DNA of 64,000 bases from Saccharopolyspora_C sp047200635 (GTDB lineage: Bacteria; Actinomycetota; Actinomycetes; Mycobacteriales; Pseudonocardiaceae). Positions 46,912-56,172 of the stretch are shown piece by piece. Numbering within the stretch: position 1 is the first letter of the stretch; each line of letters starts with the position of its first letter. The notes under the pieces are model-generated. The model saw only the letters and a program-made list of their open reading frames with translations, had not been told where the DNA came from and did not search any database. The stretch is from the NCBI RefSeq assembly GCF_047200635.1, contig NZ_JBJZOI010000015.1, positions 94,474 through 158,473 of the forward strand. Direction: 5' to 3'. Position numbers and translations under genes: made by a program.

Positions 46912-47685
46912 TCAGGTGCGGCCCGGGACGGTGCGGGCGACGACGAAGCGCTGCACGGGGCGGGGGATGAGCCGGCCGATGGTGACCAGGGCCTTGTACT
47001 GCGGGCTGGGGATGGACACCGAGCGCCCGCGCCGCAGATCGGCGAGTCCCTGGTGCACCACGTCGTCCGCGCGCAGCCAGAACGCCTTCGGCAGCCGCTG
47101 CATGGACAGTCCGGCGCGCTCGTGGAACTCGGTCCGGGTGAACCCGGGGCACAGCGCCAGCACCCGCACGCCGGTGCCGGTGAGCGAACCGGCCAAGCCC
47201 TCGGAGAAGGTCGTCACCCAGGACTTGGTGGCGGCGTAGGTGGATCCCGCCACCGGGAAGAAGCCCGCGACGCTGGACAGGTTGATCACGTCCCCGCCGC
47301 CGCGCTGCCGCATCGTCCGCACCGCCGCGTGCGTCAACCGCAGCACGGCGGCCACGTTGAGGTCGAGCTGCGCTTGCAGCGTCGCGGCGTCGGTGTCCCA
47401 GAACGAGCCCGCGGTGCCGAAGCCCGCGTTGTTGACCAGCACGTCCACCGGCCTGCTCGGGTCGGCGACGCGCCGCTCCACCTCGGCCAGCTGGGCGTCC
47501 TCGGCGAGGTCCGCGACGAGCACCTCCACCTCGACGCCGTGGCGGGCGCGCAGCGCCTCGGCCAGCGCCTCCAGCCGGGCGGCGTCGCGGGCGACGAGCA
47601 CCAGGTCGTGCCCCTCGGCCGCCAGCCTGCGGGCGAAGGCGTTGCCGATTCCGGCGGTGGGGCCGGTGACGAGTGCGGTAGGCAT
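46912..47685 (-). CDS. SDR family oxidoreductase
   Basis: A 257-residue classical short-chain dehydrogenase. The nucleotide motif is TGPTAGIGNAFARR (TGxxxGIG), NNAGFGTAG follows, and the catalytic set is NLSSVAG with YAATKSW (Tyr-x3-Lys). The C-terminus PSPQYKALVTIGRLIPRPV is longer and basic, as in the DltE-like branch linked to lipid or cell-wall substrates. The substrate is unknown. ATG at 47685. It lies 35 bp downstream of the next gene, on the same strand. Confidence 0.9.
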   Translation of the reverse strand: MPTALVTGPTAGIGNAFARRLAAEGHDLVLVARDAARLEALAEALRARHGVEVEVLVADLAEDAQLAEVERRVADPSRPVDVLVNNAGFGTAGSFWDTDAATLQAQLDLNVAAVLRLTHAAVRTMRQRGGGDVINLSSVAGFFPVAGSTYAATKSWVTTFSEGLAGSLTGTGVRVLALCPGFTRTEFHERAGLSMQRLPKAFWLRADDVVHQGLADLRRGRSVSIPSPQYKALVTIGRLIPRPVQRFVVARTVPGRT

Positions 47686-47720
47686 GGTCCGCACCGTATC
47701 GCCCTCGGGCCCCGCCGCGG

Positions 47721-48491
47721 TCAGGACTGGTTCTCGGAGTGCTCGGCGCGCTGCACCCGGACCGTCTCCTGGGTGTCGGCCGGGGAGGTCGCGCCGCTGC
47801 CGCCGATCCGCCGGGTGGGTTCGGGTTCGGCGTCCTCGTCCTCGTTGGGGTCGGTCTCGAACGGGTCGATGACGTCGGCGAGCTCGCCGAGCGCCCGCAG
47901 CAGCCGCTCCAGCCGGGCCGGGTCCGCGCCGTCGGGCTCGACGGCGGCCAGCACCCAGTCCTGCTCCAGCCACACCACGGTGACGTCCGGCCCGACCTCC
48001 TCGGCGGCTTCCACCAGCGAGGGGGTGACCAGCGGCCGGGCGGCGGCCACCTCGGTGACGAACGCGTAGCGGGAGCCGACCGGGCCGAGCAGGTCCAGCC
48101 CGGAGTCCTGCGGCACCGGCACGTCCGGCTGCCACAGCTCCAGCGTGGTGCTGACGGCGCGGCGGCAGCGCACGCCCGCCAGCACGGTGGCGACCTTGTT
48201 CCCGACGGTGAGGTCGAGGACGTAGACCTGGCGGCGGCCGTCGGCGGTGAACGTGGAGCCCGCGACGACGTCGGTGGCGGTCGCTCCACCGTGCTGGGCG
48301 AGCGCGCCGCGCTCCCAGCGCGTCGGCAGCACTTGGTCGGCTTCGGCGAACTGCCAGCCGCGCAGCGCCGCCCAGCGCCGCCGCTCCCGGTTGTTCGGGG
48401 CGCGTCGTGCGCGGTCGGCGATCAGCAGCGCGACGCCCGCGGCGATCGCGAGGACGGCGACGAGGAACCAGACCCAGGCAGGGATACCCAC
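47721..48491 (-). CDS. Membrane-anchored conserved protein (Rv0383c-like)
   Basis: A 256-residue protein with one N-terminal membrane helix (WVWFLVAVLAIAAGVALLIA) and a soluble domain (RRRWAALRGWQFAEAD, STTLELWQPDVPVPQDSGLD) ending in an acidic tail. M. tuberculosis has a possible secreted protein, Rv0383c, between pyrE and clpB; the position here (pyrE 900 bp downstream, clpB 2.2 kb upstream) agrees. Function is unknown. GTG at 48491 is used; the ribosome site is weak. Confidence 0.7.
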   Translation of the reverse strand: MGIPAWVWFLVAVLAIAAGVALLIADRARRAPNNRERRRWAALRGWQFAEADQVLPTRWERGALAQHGGATATDVVAGSTFTADGRRQVYVLDLTVGNKVATVLAGVRCRRAVSTTLELWQPDVPVPQDSGLDLLGPVGSRYAFVTEVAAARPLVTPSLVEAAEEVGPDVTVVWLEQDWVLAAVEPDGADPARLERLLRALGELADVIDPFETDPNEDEDAEPEPTRRIGGSGATSPADTQETVRVQRAEHSENQS

Positions 48492-48692
48492 ACCGCGCAG
48501 GGTAGCCCCGTCGCCCGTCACCGCGAAGATCGCCGGGGTGCCGGATCGGGAATTGCGCCATCCGAGCGAGCTGCCCTGCGCGGATGGCTCGCGGCAGGTG
48601 CGCGCTCCGGAGCGGCCGGGCACCGGAGCGGCCGTTGCGACCGGCCCGCGCGCCGACCGGTGGACACCCGGTCAGCCCGGCCCGAGGGTGGC

Positions 48693-49322
48693 TCAGGCGG
48701 GGGCGGTGCGGCTCATCGCGTGCACCTCGGCCCAGTCCGGGGCCGGGCCGGGCAGCTCCGCCGGACCGCCCGAGCGGAGGCCCGCGACGAACACCGCCAG
48801 GTAGCGGGCGCGCAGCTCGGCGCGCCGCGGCTCGGCGGTCGGCAGCGCCGGGTTGAGGTGCTTGAACAGCAGCACCACGTCGGCGGGGGTGATCTCGGGA
48901 CGCAGCTCTCCCGCCTCGTGGGCGGCGCGGACCAGCGCGGAGACGGAGTCGGCCATCTCCTGCCGGACCCGGTGGTACTCCGCCGAGCGCGCGGTCTCCG
49001 GCCCGTCCGGCGGCAGGACGGTGCCGACGCCGCTGCCCTCGTCCAGGCAGCGGAACAGGAAGCGGGTGAACGCCCGCCACGGGTCGGCCTCCTCGGCGGC
49101 CGCGGCCCCGGCCTCGGCCGCGATCCGGCTCAGGCAGCTGATCCGCACCTGCTCGGCGAGCTCGGTCTTGCTGGGCCAGCGCCGGTAGATGCTGGCCACG
49201 CCGACCCCGGCCCGCTGCGCGATCTCGGCGACGGGCGCGCCGAAGCCCTGCTCGGCGAACACCTCCCGCGCCGCCTCGACGACGCGGTCGGCGTACCCGG
49301 CGGAGCGCTGCGCTGTGCTCAT
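48693..49322 (-). CDS. TetR family regulator, divergent from an MFS exporter
   Basis: A 209-residue TetR repressor with helix-turn-helix IAQRAGVGVASIYRRWPSKT (residues about 35-54) and a C-terminal TetR_C domain. It is divergent from an MFS transporter across an 87-bp gap that holds two perfect palindromes. The classic arrangement implies it represses the exporter and itself until a substrate binds. ATG at 49322 is preferred to GTG at 49328. Confidence 0.9.
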   Translation of the reverse strand: MSTAQRSAGYADRVVEAAREVFAEQGFGAPVAEIAQRAGVGVASIYRRWPSKTELAEQVRISCLSRIAAEAGAAAAEEADPWRAFTRFLFRCLDEGSGVGTVLPPDGPETARSAEYHRVRQEMADSVSALVRAAHEAGELRPEITPADVVLLFKHLNPALPTAEPRRAELRARYLAVFVAGLRSGGPAELPGPAPDWAEVHAMSRTAPA

Positions 49323-49337
49323 GGCCACAGGCTACGC

Positions 49338-49364
49338 GGCAGCGGAATGTTCCGTTCCGCTGCC
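49338..49364. promoter_or_regulatory. Palindrome O1 between tetR and MFS gene
   Basis: GGCAGCGGAA-N7-TTCCGCTGCC has perfect 10-bp arms. It lies 16 bp upstream of the tetR start, where it could block the tetR ribosome site or promoter. It shares the half-site AGCGGAA with O2. Confidence 0.65.
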
Positions 49365-49373
49365 GGGTTGGCC

Positions 49374-49395
49374 CGGAGCGGAATCATCCGCTCCG
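49374..49395. promoter_or_regulatory. Palindrome O2 upstream of the MFS gene
   Basis: CGGAGCGGA-N4-TCCGCTCCG has perfect 9-bp arms, ends 14 bp before the MFS start and reaches its GAGGAG ribosome site. Together with O1 it probably forms a TetR binding pair. Confidence 0.65.
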
Positions 49396-49409
49396 CTCCG
49401 AGGAGTTCC

Positions 49410-50648
49410 ATGACCACCCCCGAGCTCGCGCTCGACCACCCGCCTCGGGCGGCGGCCCACCGCCCGGCGATGTCCCGGCGGGGCGCCTTCTGGTTCGTCG
49501 GCGCGCTGCTGGCCCTGTTCCTGATGGCCTCGACCGCGCCGTCCCCGATGTACGCGCTCTACCAGCAGCGCTGGGGGTTCTCCGCGACCGTGCTGACCGA
49601 GGTCTTCGGGGCCTACATGGTCGGCATCCTCGTGTCGCTGCTGCTGTTCGGGGCGCTCTCGGACCGGATCGGCCGGCGTCCGGTGCTGGGAGCCGCGCTG
49701 CTGCTGGAGATCGTCGCGGTGCTGGTGCTGGCGCTGTCCCCGGGCGTGGGCTGGCTGCTGGTGGGCCGAGCGCTGCAGGGGATCGCCACCGGCGCGGCGA
49801 CGGGGGCGATGAGCGGTGCGCTGCTGGACTTCCAGCCGCCGGGCAGCAACCGGGGCGCGACGGTGAACGGGGTCGCGGCCGGGGCGGGGATGGCGCTCGG
49901 CTCGGGGATCTCCGGGGCGCTGGTGCAGTTCGCGCCCGCCCCGACCGCGCTGGCCTACCTGCTGCTCGTCGTCGCGTTCGCGGTGGCGCTGCCGCTGGTG
50001 GGGATGATGCCGGAGCCGGTGCGCACCGAACCGCGGCCGCTGCCGCGCGCGCTGCGCCCGCGGCGGCCAGCGGTCCCGGCCGGGCGCGGGAAGGCGTTCG
50101 CGCTGCTCGCGACGACGATGCTCGCCGCGTGGACGATCGGCGGGATGTTCATGTCGCTGGGCCCCTCGGTGGCCAAGAGCCTGGTCAGCGGCACGCCCTA
50201 CCTGGTCGGCGGGCTCGCGGTGGCCGCGGTGACCGGCGTGGGCTCGATCAGCCAGCTGGTCTGCTCCGGGTGGCTCGGCCGACGAGCGGTGCGGGTGGCC
50301 GCCCCGGTGCTCATCGCCGGGCTAGCCGTGGTGGCGGCCTCGGCCCTCGGGGGCAGCGCGGTGGGGTTCTTCCTCGGTTCGGCCGTCGTCGGCGTGGGCT
50401 GGGGGACGATGTTCATGGGCGGGTTCCGGCTGCTCACGGGCCTGGCCGATCCGGAGAACCGGGCCGCGACCTCGTCGATGATCTACATCGTGGCGTACCT
50501 GTCGGCGACGATCCCGGCCGTCGGGCTCGGCGTGCTCACGACGCGCGCCGGTCTCGTCACCAGCACCCTGGTGTTCGCGGCGGTCGCCGCCCTGTTCTCC
50601 GCGCTCGCCTGGGCGAGCACCTCCGCCGCTGATCCCGGGGACACCTGA
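49410..50648 (+). CDS. MFS transporter (drug efflux type)
   Basis: A 412-residue inner-membrane protein with 12 predicted helices. It has the MFS motif A in LLLFGALSDRIGRRPVLGAA and the motif C-like region VAAGAGMALGSGISGALVQF, which is typical of exporters. A Pro/Arg-rich loop separates the halves. ATG at 49410 follows GAGGAG. TetR control is indicated by the divergent repressor and the two palindromes. The exported compound is unknown. Confidence 0.9.
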   Translation: MTTPELALDHPPRAAAHRPAMSRRGAFWFVGALLALFLMASTAPSPMYALYQQRWGFSATVLTEVFGAYMVGILVSLLLFGALSDRIGRRPVLGAALLLEIVAVLVLALSPGVGWLLVGRALQGIATGAATGAMSGALLDFQPPGSNRGATVNGVAAGAGMALGSGISGALVQFAPAPTALAYLLLVVAFAVALPLVGMMPEPVRTEPRPLPRALRPRRPAVPAGRGKAFALLATTMLAAWTIGGMFMSLGPSVAKSLVSGTPYLVGGLAVAAVTGVGSISQLVCSGWLGRRAVRVAAPVLIAGLAVVAASALGGSAVGFFLGSAVVGVGWGTMFMGGFRLLTGLADPENRAATSSMIYIVAYLSATIPAVGLGVLTTRAGLVTSTLVFAAVAALFSALAWASTSAADPGDT

Positions 50649-50687
50649 GCGGGGCCGGGCCGGACCTCCTCGGCCCCCGCGAGGGCT

Positions 50688-50714
50688 GCGGGGGAGCCGC
50701 CGGGGCTCCCCCGC
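50688..50714. terminator. Bidirectional terminator
   Basis: Perfect 11-bp arms (50688-50698, 50704-50714) with a 5-nt loop lie between the convergent MFS and clpB genes. Confidence 0.85.
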
Positions 50715-50748
50715 CCGGACGAGGCGCGAACCGCTCCGGAACGGCCCG

Positions 50749-53331
50749 TCAGCCGGGCCGGACGACGAGCTTCGAGTGGTCCTCCGCCACGTCGACCACG
50801 ACCTCGTCGCCGTCCCGCACCTCACCGGCGAGCAGCTGCTTGGCGAGCTGGTCGCCGATCGCCGACTGCACCAGCCGCCGCAACGGGCGGGCGCCGAAGA
50901 CCGGGTCGAACCCGTTGATCGCCAGCCACTCCCGCGCCGCCGGGCGCACGTCCAGCACCAGCCGGCGCTGGCCGAGCCGCTGCGCCAGCCGGTCCACCTG
51001 GATGTCCACGATGGACGTCAGCTCCTCGGTGGACAGGGAGTGGAAGACCACCAGGTCGTCCAGCCGGTTGAGGAACTCCGGCTTGAACTGCTGGCGCACC
51101 ACCGACAGCACCGCGTCGTCGCGCTGCTGGTCGGTCAGGTTCGGATCCGCGATGGCCTGCGAGCCGAGGTTCGAGGTGAGCACCAGGATCGTGTTCCGGA
51201 AGTCCACCGTGCGGCCCTGGCCGTCGGTGAGCCTGCCGTCGTCGAGCGCCTGCAGCAGCACGTCGAACACGTCCGGGTGCGCCTTCTCCACCTCGTCCAG
51301 CAGCACCACCGAGTAGGGCCTGCGGCGCACCGACTCGGTGAGCTGACCGCCCTGGTCGTAGCCGACGTAACCGGGCGGGGCACCGACCAGGCGGGCCACC
51401 GAGTGCTTCTCGGAGTACTCGCTCATGTCGATCCGGATCATCGCCCGCTCGTCGTCGAACAGGAACCCGGCCAACGCCTTCGCCAGCTCCGTCTTGCCCA
51501 CGCCGGTGGGGCCGAGGAACAGGAAGGAACCGGTGGGCCGATCCGGGTCGGCGACGCCCGCGCGGGCGCGGCGCACAGCGTCGGAGACCGCGCGCACCGC
51601 CTCGGCCTGGCCGACCACGCGGGCCTCCAGCTCGTCCTCCATCCGCAGCAGCTTCGCCGTCTCGCCCTCCAGCAACCGCCCGGCGGGGATGCCGGTCCAG
51701 GCGCTCACCACGTCGGCGACGTCGTCGGGCGTGACCTCCTCCTGCAGCATCGCCTTGCTCTCGGTCTGCGCCTCGGTGGCGGCGACGAGCTGCTTCTCCA
51801 GCGAGGGGATCCGGCCGTAGCGCAGCTCGGCCGCCTTGCCCAGATCACCGTCGCGCTCGGCGCGGTCGGACTCGCCGCGCAGCTGCTCCAGCTGCGTCTT
51901 GAGGTCGCGGACCTTGTCGATGGACTCCTTCTCGCCCTGCCACCGGGCGGTGAGCGCGGAGAGCCGCTCGCGCCGGTCGGCCAGCTCCCCGCGCAGCGCG
52001 GCCAGCCGGTCCACGGAGGCCGCGTCGGACTCCTTGGCCAGCGCCATCTCCTCGATCTCCAGGCGGCGCACCGCGCGTTCCACCTCGTCGATCTCCACCG
52101 GCCGCGAGTCGATCTCCATGCGGAGCCGGGAAGCGGCCTCGTCGACGAGGTCGATCGCCTTGTCCGGCAGGAACCGCGCGGTGATGTAGCGGTCGGACAG
52201 GGTGGCGGCGGCGACCAGCGCGCCATCGGTGATCCGCACGCCGTGGTGCACCTCGTAGCGCTCCTTGAGCCCGCGCAGGATGGCCACGGTGTCCTGCGGG
52301 CTCGGTTCGCCGACCATGACCTGCTGGAAGCGGCGCTCCAGCGCGGCATCGGTCTCGATGTGCTCGCGGTACTCGTCGAGCGTGGTCGCGCCGACCATGC
52401 GCAGCTCGCCCCGGGCCAGCATCGGCTTGATCATGTTGCCCGCGTCCATCGCGCCCTCGCCGGTCGCGCCCGCGCCGACGATGGTGTGCAACTCGTCGAT
52501 GAACGTGACGACCTCACCGGCCGAGTCGGTGATCTCCTTGAGCACCGCCTTGAGCCGCTCCTCGAACTCGCCGCGGTACTTCGCCCCCGCGATCATCGAG
52601 CCCAGGTCGAGCGCCACCACGCGCTTCCCGCGCAGGGATTCGGGGACGTCACCGGCGACGATGCGCTGCGCGAGACCTTCGACGATGGCGGTCTTGCCGA
52701 CGCCGGGCTCGCCGATGAGCACCGGGTTGTTCTTGGTCCGGCGGGACAGCACCTGCACCACCCTGCGGATCTCCGAGTCGCGGCCGATCACCGGATCCAG
52801 CTGGCCGTTGCGGGCGCGGTCGGTGAGGTCCTGGCCGTACTTCTCCAGGGCCTTGAAGGTGCCCTCCGGGTCCGGGCTGGAGACCCGGGCCGAGCCGCGG
52901 ACCTGGGAGAAGGCCTCGCGCAGCGCCTCCGGGGTGGCGCCGTGCTTGCGCAGCACGTCGGCCACCGCGCCGCCGTCGGCGGCGAGCCCGACCAGCAGGT
53001 GCTCGGCGGAGACGTAGTCATCGCCCATCTCGGTGGCGAGGTGCTGGGCGTGGGTGACGGCCCGGAGCGCGTCGCGGGACAGCTGCGGGGCCGAGACGGT
53101 GGAGCCGGAGGCGGTGGGCAGCGCGTTGATCAGCGCCTCGACCTCGCGGCGCACCTCGGCGACGTCGGCGTCCACGGCGGTCAGCAGCGGGGCCGCGATG
53201 CCGTCGCCCTGGGCGAGCAGCGCGCCCAGCAGCCGGGCCGATCCCACGTCGGGGTTGCCGGCCACCGTGGCCGCCTGCGCCGCCGAGGAGATCGCCTGCT
53301 GGGTCTTGGTCGTCGGGTTGAAAGCGTCCAT
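50749..53331 (-). CDS. clpB: ATP-dependent disaggregase ClpB
   Basis: The 860-residue ClpB pulls polypeptides out of aggregates with DnaK, DnaJ and GrpE. It has an N-terminal Clp repeat domain, AAA-1 with Walker A GEPGVGKTA (residues 207-214), a middle coiled-coil domain (about 395-525), and AAA-2 with GPTGVGKTELAKAL and RIDMSEYSEKHSVARLVGAP. ATG at 53331. A HAIR-like HspR site 107 bp upstream indicates heat-shock control by HspR, whose gene lies at 62.2 kb. Confidence 0.98.
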   Translation of the reverse strand: MDAFNPTTKTQQAISSAAQAATVAGNPDVGSARLLGALLAQGDGIAAPLLTAVDADVAEVRREVEALINALPTASGSTVSAPQLSRDALRAVTHAQHLATEMGDDYVSAEHLLVGLAADGGAVADVLRKHGATPEALREAFSQVRGSARVSSPDPEGTFKALEKYGQDLTDRARNGQLDPVIGRDSEIRRVVQVLSRRTKNNPVLIGEPGVGKTAIVEGLAQRIVAGDVPESLRGKRVVALDLGSMIAGAKYRGEFEERLKAVLKEITDSAGEVVTFIDELHTIVGAGATGEGAMDAGNMIKPMLARGELRMVGATTLDEYREHIETDAALERRFQQVMVGEPSPQDTVAILRGLKERYEVHHGVRITDGALVAAATLSDRYITARFLPDKAIDLVDEAASRLRMEIDSRPVEIDEVERAVRRLEIEEMALAKESDAASVDRLAALRGELADRRERLSALTARWQGEKESIDKVRDLKTQLEQLRGESDRAERDGDLGKAAELRYGRIPSLEKQLVAATEAQTESKAMLQEEVTPDDVADVVSAWTGIPAGRLLEGETAKLLRMEDELEARVVGQAEAVRAVSDAVRRARAGVADPDRPTGSFLFLGPTGVGKTELAKALAGFLFDDERAMIRIDMSEYSEKHSVARLVGAPPGYVGYDQGGQLTESVRRRPYSVVLLDEVEKAHPDVFDVLLQALDDGRLTDGQGRTVDFRNTILVLTSNLGSQAIADPNLTDQQRDDAVLSVVRQQFKPEFLNRLDDLVVFHSLSTEELTSIVDIQVDRLAQRLGQRRLVLDVRPAAREWLAINGFDPVFGARPLRRLVQSAIGDQLAKQLLAGEVRDGDEVVVDVAEDHSKLVVRPG

Positions 53332-53437
53332 TCCTCACCTCGTCGGTCTTCGCGTGGAGTCCATGCTCGCGCCGGGCGCCCGCCGCGCCCACCCGGCGGG
53401 AGCGCCGCATCGCGAGGGGCAGAATCCCGTCAGGAAA

Positions 53438-53458
53438 GTTGAGCCAACTGCACTCAAC
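53438..53458. promoter_or_regulatory. HAIR-like HspR operator upstream of clpB
   Basis: GTTGAGC-N7-ACTCAAC resembles the HspR-associated inverted repeat CTTGAGT-N7-ACTCAAG at 11 of 14 arm positions with the correct 7-bp spacing. It lies between clpB and the divergent alanine symporter gene. Confidence 0.8.
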
Positions 53459-53598
53459 CCTACACTGATCACCGCGGGTTGGCACGCCTTCCTCCGTTCA
53501 CTGCGCGATCGCGCCCCGATCGGACTAGTGTTGATCACGTTGAGTCTCGATTCGGGAGCGATTTCACACGGAAATCACCCAAAAGTATTGAGTGTTAA

Positions 53599-55212
53599 AT
53601 GCGGGGTTGCTCCACTTCCCAGATGCCAGAAGCATCCGGCCCGCTCCTCGCGAGCCCACCAACGCACACCGACGTGCTCGCTGCCGAAGGCGGCGCGCTC
53701 TCCGGCGTCGAGAACGCCATCAACACCGTCTTCGAGCCCATCTCGGACGGCTTCTCGAACCTCGTGTTCGGCGAGCTGACCATCTTCGGCATCACCTTCC
53801 CCTGGATCGTGGCCTGGCTGGTGATCGCCGCCGTCGTCTTCACCGTCGCGTTCGGGTTCATCCAGTTCCGCTCGGTCGGCTTGTCGGTGGCGCTGCTGCG
53901 CGGCAAGTACTCCCGCCCGGACGACCCCGGCGAGATCACGCACTTCCAGGCGCTGTCCTCCGCGGTCTCCGCGACGGTCGGGCTCGGCAACATCGCCGGC
54001 GTCGGCGTCGCGGTCACCGTGGGCGGCGCGGGAGCCACCTTCTGGATGATCGTGTGCGGCCTGCTGGGCATGTGCACCAAGTTCGTCGAATGCACCCTCG
54101 GCGTGAAGTACCGGGAGATCCACGAGGACGGCACGGTCTCCGGCGGCCCGATGCAGTACCTGCGCAAGGGCATCGCGGAGCGCTTCCCCGGCAGCTTCGG
54201 CGCCGGGCTGGGCAAGGTCCTCGCGGTGCTGGCCGCGATCATGATCCTGTTCTTCGGGATCGCGGGCGGCAACATGTTCCAGGCGAACCAGACCTTCGCC
54301 CAGCTCCGCAACGTCACCGGCGGCGAGGAGGGCTACCTGGCCAGCGATGGCGCGGCGCTGATCTTCGGCCTCGTGCTGGCCGGGCTCATCGGCATGGTGA
54401 TCATCGGTGGCATCAAGTCCATCGGCGCGGTGACCAGCAAGCTCGTGCCCACGATGGGCATCGTCTACGTGCTCGCCTGCCTGATCGTGATCGGCGTGAA
54501 CATCACCGCGGTGCCCGCGGCGTTCGGCGAGATCATTCGCGGGGCGTTCACCCCGGCCGCCGGGTTCGGCGGCGCGATCGGGGTGCTGATCATCGGATTC
54601 CAGCGCGCGGCGTTCTCGAACGAGGCCGGGCTGGGCTCGGCCCCCATCGCGCACTCGGCGGTCAAGACCCGCCACCCGGTGACCGAGGGCTTCGTGGCGC
54701 TGCTGGAGCCCTTCATCGACACGGTGATCGTCTGCACCATGACGGCGCTGACCATCGTCATCTCCCGCACCGACTTCTGGGTCAACGCCCAGCAGCAGGT
54801 GATCAACGGCGGGGAGACCCCGGACGGCGTCACCGTCACGTCGGAGGCGTTCGGCACGGTGCTGCCGTGGTTCCCCTACGTGCTCACGCTGGCCGTGGCG
54901 CTGTTCGCGGTCTCCACGATCATCACCTGGGGCTACTACGGCCAGCGGGCCTGGCTGTTCCTGTTCGGCAAGAGCCGGGCCAACGAGATCATCTACAACG
55001 TGATCTTCTGCACCTGCACCGTGATCGGCTCGGTGCTGACGCTCACCAGCGTGCTGAACTTCGCCGACGCGGTGCTGTTCGCGCTGGCCCTGTTCAACAT
55101 CATCGGGCTGTACCTGCTGCTGCCGGTGGTCAAGCGGGAGCTCAAGAGCTTCCGCGAGAAGCTCCGCACCGGCGAGATGGCCCAGGTCGAGGAGCCGACG
55201 AAGGTCTCCTGA
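53599..55212 (+). CDS. Alanine/glycine:cation symporter (AGCS family)
   Basis: A 537-residue membrane transporter that imports alanine or glycine with sodium or protons. It has the AGCS motifs SSAVSATVGLGNIAGVGVAV and IIGFQRAAFSNEAGLGSAPI plus at least ten hydrophobic helices, and an N-terminal amphipathic stretch before the first helix. ATG at 53599 has no visible ribosome site; ATG at 53623 is the alternative, equally poor. It is divergent from clpB across 267 bp and is followed by a 9-bp hairpin. Confidence 0.93.
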   Translation: MRGCSTSQMPEASGPLLASPPTHTDVLAAEGGALSGVENAINTVFEPISDGFSNLVFGELTIFGITFPWIVAWLVIAAVVFTVAFGFIQFRSVGLSVALLRGKYSRPDDPGEITHFQALSSAVSATVGLGNIAGVGVAVTVGGAGATFWMIVCGLLGMCTKFVECTLGVKYREIHEDGTVSGGPMQYLRKGIAERFPGSFGAGLGKVLAVLAAIMILFFGIAGGNMFQANQTFAQLRNVTGGEEGYLASDGAALIFGLVLAGLIGMVIIGGIKSIGAVTSKLVPTMGIVYVLACLIVIGVNITAVPAAFGEIIRGAFTPAAGFGGAIGVLIIGFQRAAFSNEAGLGSAPIAHSAVKTRHPVTEGFVALLEPFIDTVIVCTMTALTIVISRTDFWVNAQQQVINGGETPDGVTVTSEAFGTVLPWFPYVLTLAVALFAVSTIITWGYYGQRAWLFLFGKSRANEIIYNVIFCTCTVIGSVLTLTSVLNFADAVLFALALFNIIGLYLLLPVVKRELKSFREKLRTGEMAQVEEPTKVS

Positions 55213-55230
55213 CCCGGATCTGACCCGCGG

Positions 55231-55260
55231 AAGGGGCGTCCGCTCCGGCGAACGCCCCTT
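55231..55260 (+). terminator. Terminator after the symporter gene
   Basis: Perfect 9-bp arms AAGGGGCGT/ACGCCCCTT with a 12-nt loop, 19 bp after the stop codon. Confidence 0.75.
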
Positions 55261-55327
55261 CCGCTCGTTTCCCGCGCAGGTCGCACAACCCCCGCGGAAC
55301 CGCCCGCCGCGCGGGCGGTTCCCCCGA

Positions 55328-56170
55328 TCAGCCCTGCTGGACCGCCTGCACGTCGATGTCGACCCGCAGGGTCGTGCCGATCGCGGCGATCCCGGTGCGC
55401 AGCGCCTGGTTGAAGGTGATCGCGAAGTCCTCCCGCCGCAGCTCGGCCGTGGCCGAGGCGGAGGCCCGCGAGCCGCCCCACGGATCTGGCCCGACCCCGG
55501 CGTAGTGGGTGTCCAGCACGACCGGGCGGGTCACCCCGCACAGCGTCAGGTCCCCGGCGAGCTCCCAGCGCTCCCCGCCGGCGGGACGCAGCCCGGTGGC
55601 GGTGAAGGTGATCTCCGGGTGCCGCTCGACGTCGAGGAAGTCCGCGGTGCGCAGGTGCGCGTCCCGCTGCTGGTTGGCGGTGTCGACGCTGGCCGCGTCG
55701 ATCCGCACCCGCACCTCGGTCGACTCGACCGGGTCACCGACCTCGATCTCCCCGCTGAACTCGGTGAACCGCCCGTGGATGCTGGTGATCCCGAGGTGCC
55801 GGGCGCTGACCCGGACCGAGGAGTGCGCGGGATCGATCACCCAGGTGCCCGGGGCGGGCAGCTCGGCGCCTCCCGCCCGGCGCAGCTCCAGCACGCCCAG
55901 CCGGGCGTCCTGACCGGCCCGCACCAGCGTGGTGCGCGCGAGCGGTTCGTAGCCGGGCGTGGTGACGATCGCCGTGTACGTGCCGGGGCGCAGCCCGGTG
56001 ACCACGGCGGCGCCCTCCTCGTCGCTGCGGACGCGGGCGGCCTGACCGCCGCCCGCGTCGATGAGCGTGAGCGCGGCCTCCGGCACCGGCCAGCCGTCAC
56101 CGGTGCGCACCGTGGCGGTCACCCCGCCCGCGCCGTCCACGTCGCTCCTGCTGTTCTCGACCGCCGTCAT
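55328..56170 (-). CDS. YceI protein with N-terminal carboxypeptidase-regulatory-like domain
   Basis: A 280-residue protein in two parts. Residues about 15-98 are a CarboxypepD_reg-like beta-sandwich (PVPEAALTLIDAGGGQAARV, LRPGTYTAIVTTPGYEPLAR). Residues about 107-275 are a YceI lipocalin-like domain (GTWVIDPAHSSVRVSARHLG, FLDVERHPEITFTATG, ELAGDLTLCGVTRPV), a fold that binds isoprenoid lipids. No signal peptide is seen. It starts 2 bp after the MFS fusion stop, so the two are co-transcribed. The same beta-sandwich is shared with that transporter. Confidence 0.87.
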   Translation of the reverse strand: MTAVENSRSDVDGAGGVTATVRTGDGWPVPEAALTLIDAGGGQAARVRSDEEGAAVVTGLRPGTYTAIVTTPGYEPLARTTLVRAGQDARLGVLELRRAGGAELPAPGTWVIDPAHSSVRVSARHLGITSIHGRFTEFSGEIEVGDPVESTEVRVRIDAASVDTANQQRDAHLRTADFLDVERHPEITFTATGLRPAGGERWELAGDLTLCGVTRPVVLDTHYAGVGPDPWGGSRASASATAELRREDFAITFNQALRTGIAAIGTTLRVDIDVQAVQQG

Positions 56171-56172
56171 GC

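Noticed and set aside
53520..53598. Further GTTGAGT-like half-sites between the HAIR site and the symporter gene
   Set aside because: Only single arms are present without the inverted partner at 7-bp spacing.
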